A stretch of DNA of 7,448 nt from Desulfarculus sp. (GTDB lineage: Bacteria > Desulfobacterota > Desulfarculia > Desulfarculales > Desulfarculaceae), in NCBI GenBank assembly GCA_020216625.1, contig JAIUYB010000097.1:1-7448 (forward strand), written 5' to 3'. Below the pieces are notes generated by a model. The model was not told the DNA's origin. It saw only the letters and a program-made list of their open reading frames with translations, and searched no databases. Below are positions 6,567 through 7,448 of this stretch, one piece after another (positions within the stretch are counted from its first letter, which is position 1; each line of letters begins with the position of its first letter). Both the position numbers and the translations under genes were made by a program.

Positions 6567-7448
6567 TCAGGCGAAGTCGAACTCGCCGTCGTCCATGGCC
6601 ACGGGCGCGGCGGCGAAGAGCCGGCGAACCCGCTTGCACTCGTCGATGTAGCGGTCGCCGCGAATGAAGTCCATCAGAGGCGGCACCGCGTTGGGTTGCA
6701 GACGGGCCCAGCGTTGGTCGGCCTGGTCCACCTCGCGCAAGGTCCAGGGGGTGGAGACCCCTAGTTGGTCGCAGAGGGCCACGAAGCGGTTGACCCGTTC
6801 GAACATCACCTCGCGCGAGGGGTCGCAGTCCAGCACCCAGGTCTGGGCCAGGAGCATCTCCTTGGCCCAGGCGGGATAAAGCAGCATGTTGATGTCGGCC
6901 CACTGGTCGGCGTGGGGCTGGCCGGTGTGGAAGTAGGTGAAGGGGTTGCACTCGGCCTCCCAGATGTCGTCTTGCATCTGCTCCACGAAATCCAGGGTGC
7001 GTTGAAAGTCGTCCTCGGATTCGCCGGGATGGCCGATGACCATGTAGGCCGTGGTCTTGACCCCCGACGCCGCCAAGTTGGCGATGACCTCGCGGCTCTG
7101 GGCCACGGTGATGGTCTTGCCCATCAGGTCCAGCACATGCTGCGCTCCGCTCTCGATGCCCATGCGGGCGCGGTAGAAGCCGCCTTGTCGCCAGAGGTGG
7201 ACCCGCTCCGCATCACAACCGGCCTGGTCCACCCGCAGGTAGCCGTCCCAGTACAGGGCCGCCTGGCTGGCCCTGAACACTCGGGCTAGGTCGTCGATGA
7301 CCCCGTTTAAGAGCGAGTCCAGCATGTAGAAGACTTGGATGCCGTAACGCTGTTGCAAGGCGATCATGTCGGCCACGGTCTGGTTGGGATCGCGGCGCTC
7401 GTAGGCGCCGAAATAGGTGGAGACGTTGCAGAAGCCGCAACGATTAGG
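6567..7448 (-). CDS. Radical SAM enzyme, C-terminal part (5' end outside window)
   Basis: This is the 3' part of a radical S-adenosylmethionine enzyme; 293 residues are visible, ending in TGA at 6569-6567. The frame is open to the window edge, so the internal GTG at 7376 is not the start. The first visible residues read PNRCGFC: the last two cysteines of the CxxxCxxC [4Fe-4S] motif, with the first expected one codon past the edge. Downstream come YMLDSLLNG (41-49), GIESGAQHVLDLMGK (97-111) and MVIGHPGESEDDF (136-148). These are the barrel motifs and GES-type SAM-binding segment seen in many radical SAM proteins, including cobalamin-dependent (BchE/HpnJ-like) ones. A B12-binding domain would lie N-terminal, so it cannot be confirmed. 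The C-terminus (about 180-293) shows no extra cysteine cluster of the SPASM type. Only 37 bp separate it from the NRPS, so co-transcription and a tailoring or methylating role in the same pathway are likely. The substrate cannot be read from sequence. Confidence 0.9.
   Translation of the reverse strand, partial: PNRCGFCNVSTYFGAYERRDPNQTVADMIALQQRYGIQVFYMLDSLLNGVIDDLARVFRASQAALYWDGYLRVDQAGCDAERVHLWRQGGFYRARMGIESGAQHVLDLMGKTITVAQSREVIANLAASGVKTTAYMVIGHPGESEDDFQRTLDFVEQMQDDIWEAECNPFTYFHTGQPHADQWADINMLLYPAWAKEMLLAQTWVLDCDPSREVMFERVNRFVALCDQLGVSTPWTLREVDQADQRWARLQPNAVPPLMDFIRGDRYIDECKRVRRLFAAAPVAMDDGEFDFA

Noticed and set aside
5378..6667. 429-codon open frame on the plus strand
   Set aside because: It is antisense to the first NRPS and to the end of the radical SAM gene, and shows repetitive GQ/GG-rich shadow sequence.
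7374..7376. GTG as the start of the radical SAM gene
   Set aside because: The frame continues upstream through PNRCGFC, part of the cluster motif, to the edge of the window.

Overview
The window is a piece of a non-ribosomal peptide synthetase (NRPS) gene cluster, and every supported gene reads on the minus strand. The DNA is GC-rich by eye and coding is almost gapless. This suggests a high-GC bacterium, possibly Gram-negative, but nothing here fixes the taxon. No rRNA, tRNA, CRISPR array, insertion sequence, terminator or clear promoter was seen. The window appears to lie inside one operon whose two ends are both outside it.

Layout in the direction of transcription (high to low coordinates). 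(1) 7448-6567: the C-terminal 293 residues of a radical SAM enzyme. Its N-terminus, the first cluster cysteine and any cobalamin-binding domain lie beyond the right edge. (2) After a 37-bp gap carrying a Shine-Dalgarno sequence, 6529-3932: an 865-residue one-module NRPS with a C-lobe-only condensation remnant, an adenylation (A) domain and a peptidyl carrier (PCP) domain. Its hand-read specificity code, DGAATAEVTK, is nearest to a tyrosine code. (3) Overlapping the previous stop by ATGA, 3935-1: a second NRPS, open to the left edge for 1311 codons (I translated it codon by codon and found no stop). It has a complete condensation (C) domain with HHAITDG and an A domain with a serine-type code, DVWHFSLIDK. 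Between core motifs A8 and A9 that A domain is interrupted by a complete FkbM-family methyltransferase of about 255 residues. The PCP of this module begins just past the edge.

How they work together (inference): the first NRPS loads an aromatic, tyrosine-like residue as the starter, since its condensation domain lacks the active-site half. The second NRPS condenses it with serine, which the embedded FkbM domain probably O-methylates on the assembly line. The radical SAM enzyme, made from the same transcript just upstream, probably modifies the substrate, the carrier-bound intermediate or the released peptide. The most interesting element is the FkbM-interrupted serine A domain, next to a half-condensation loading module and a radical SAM enzyme.
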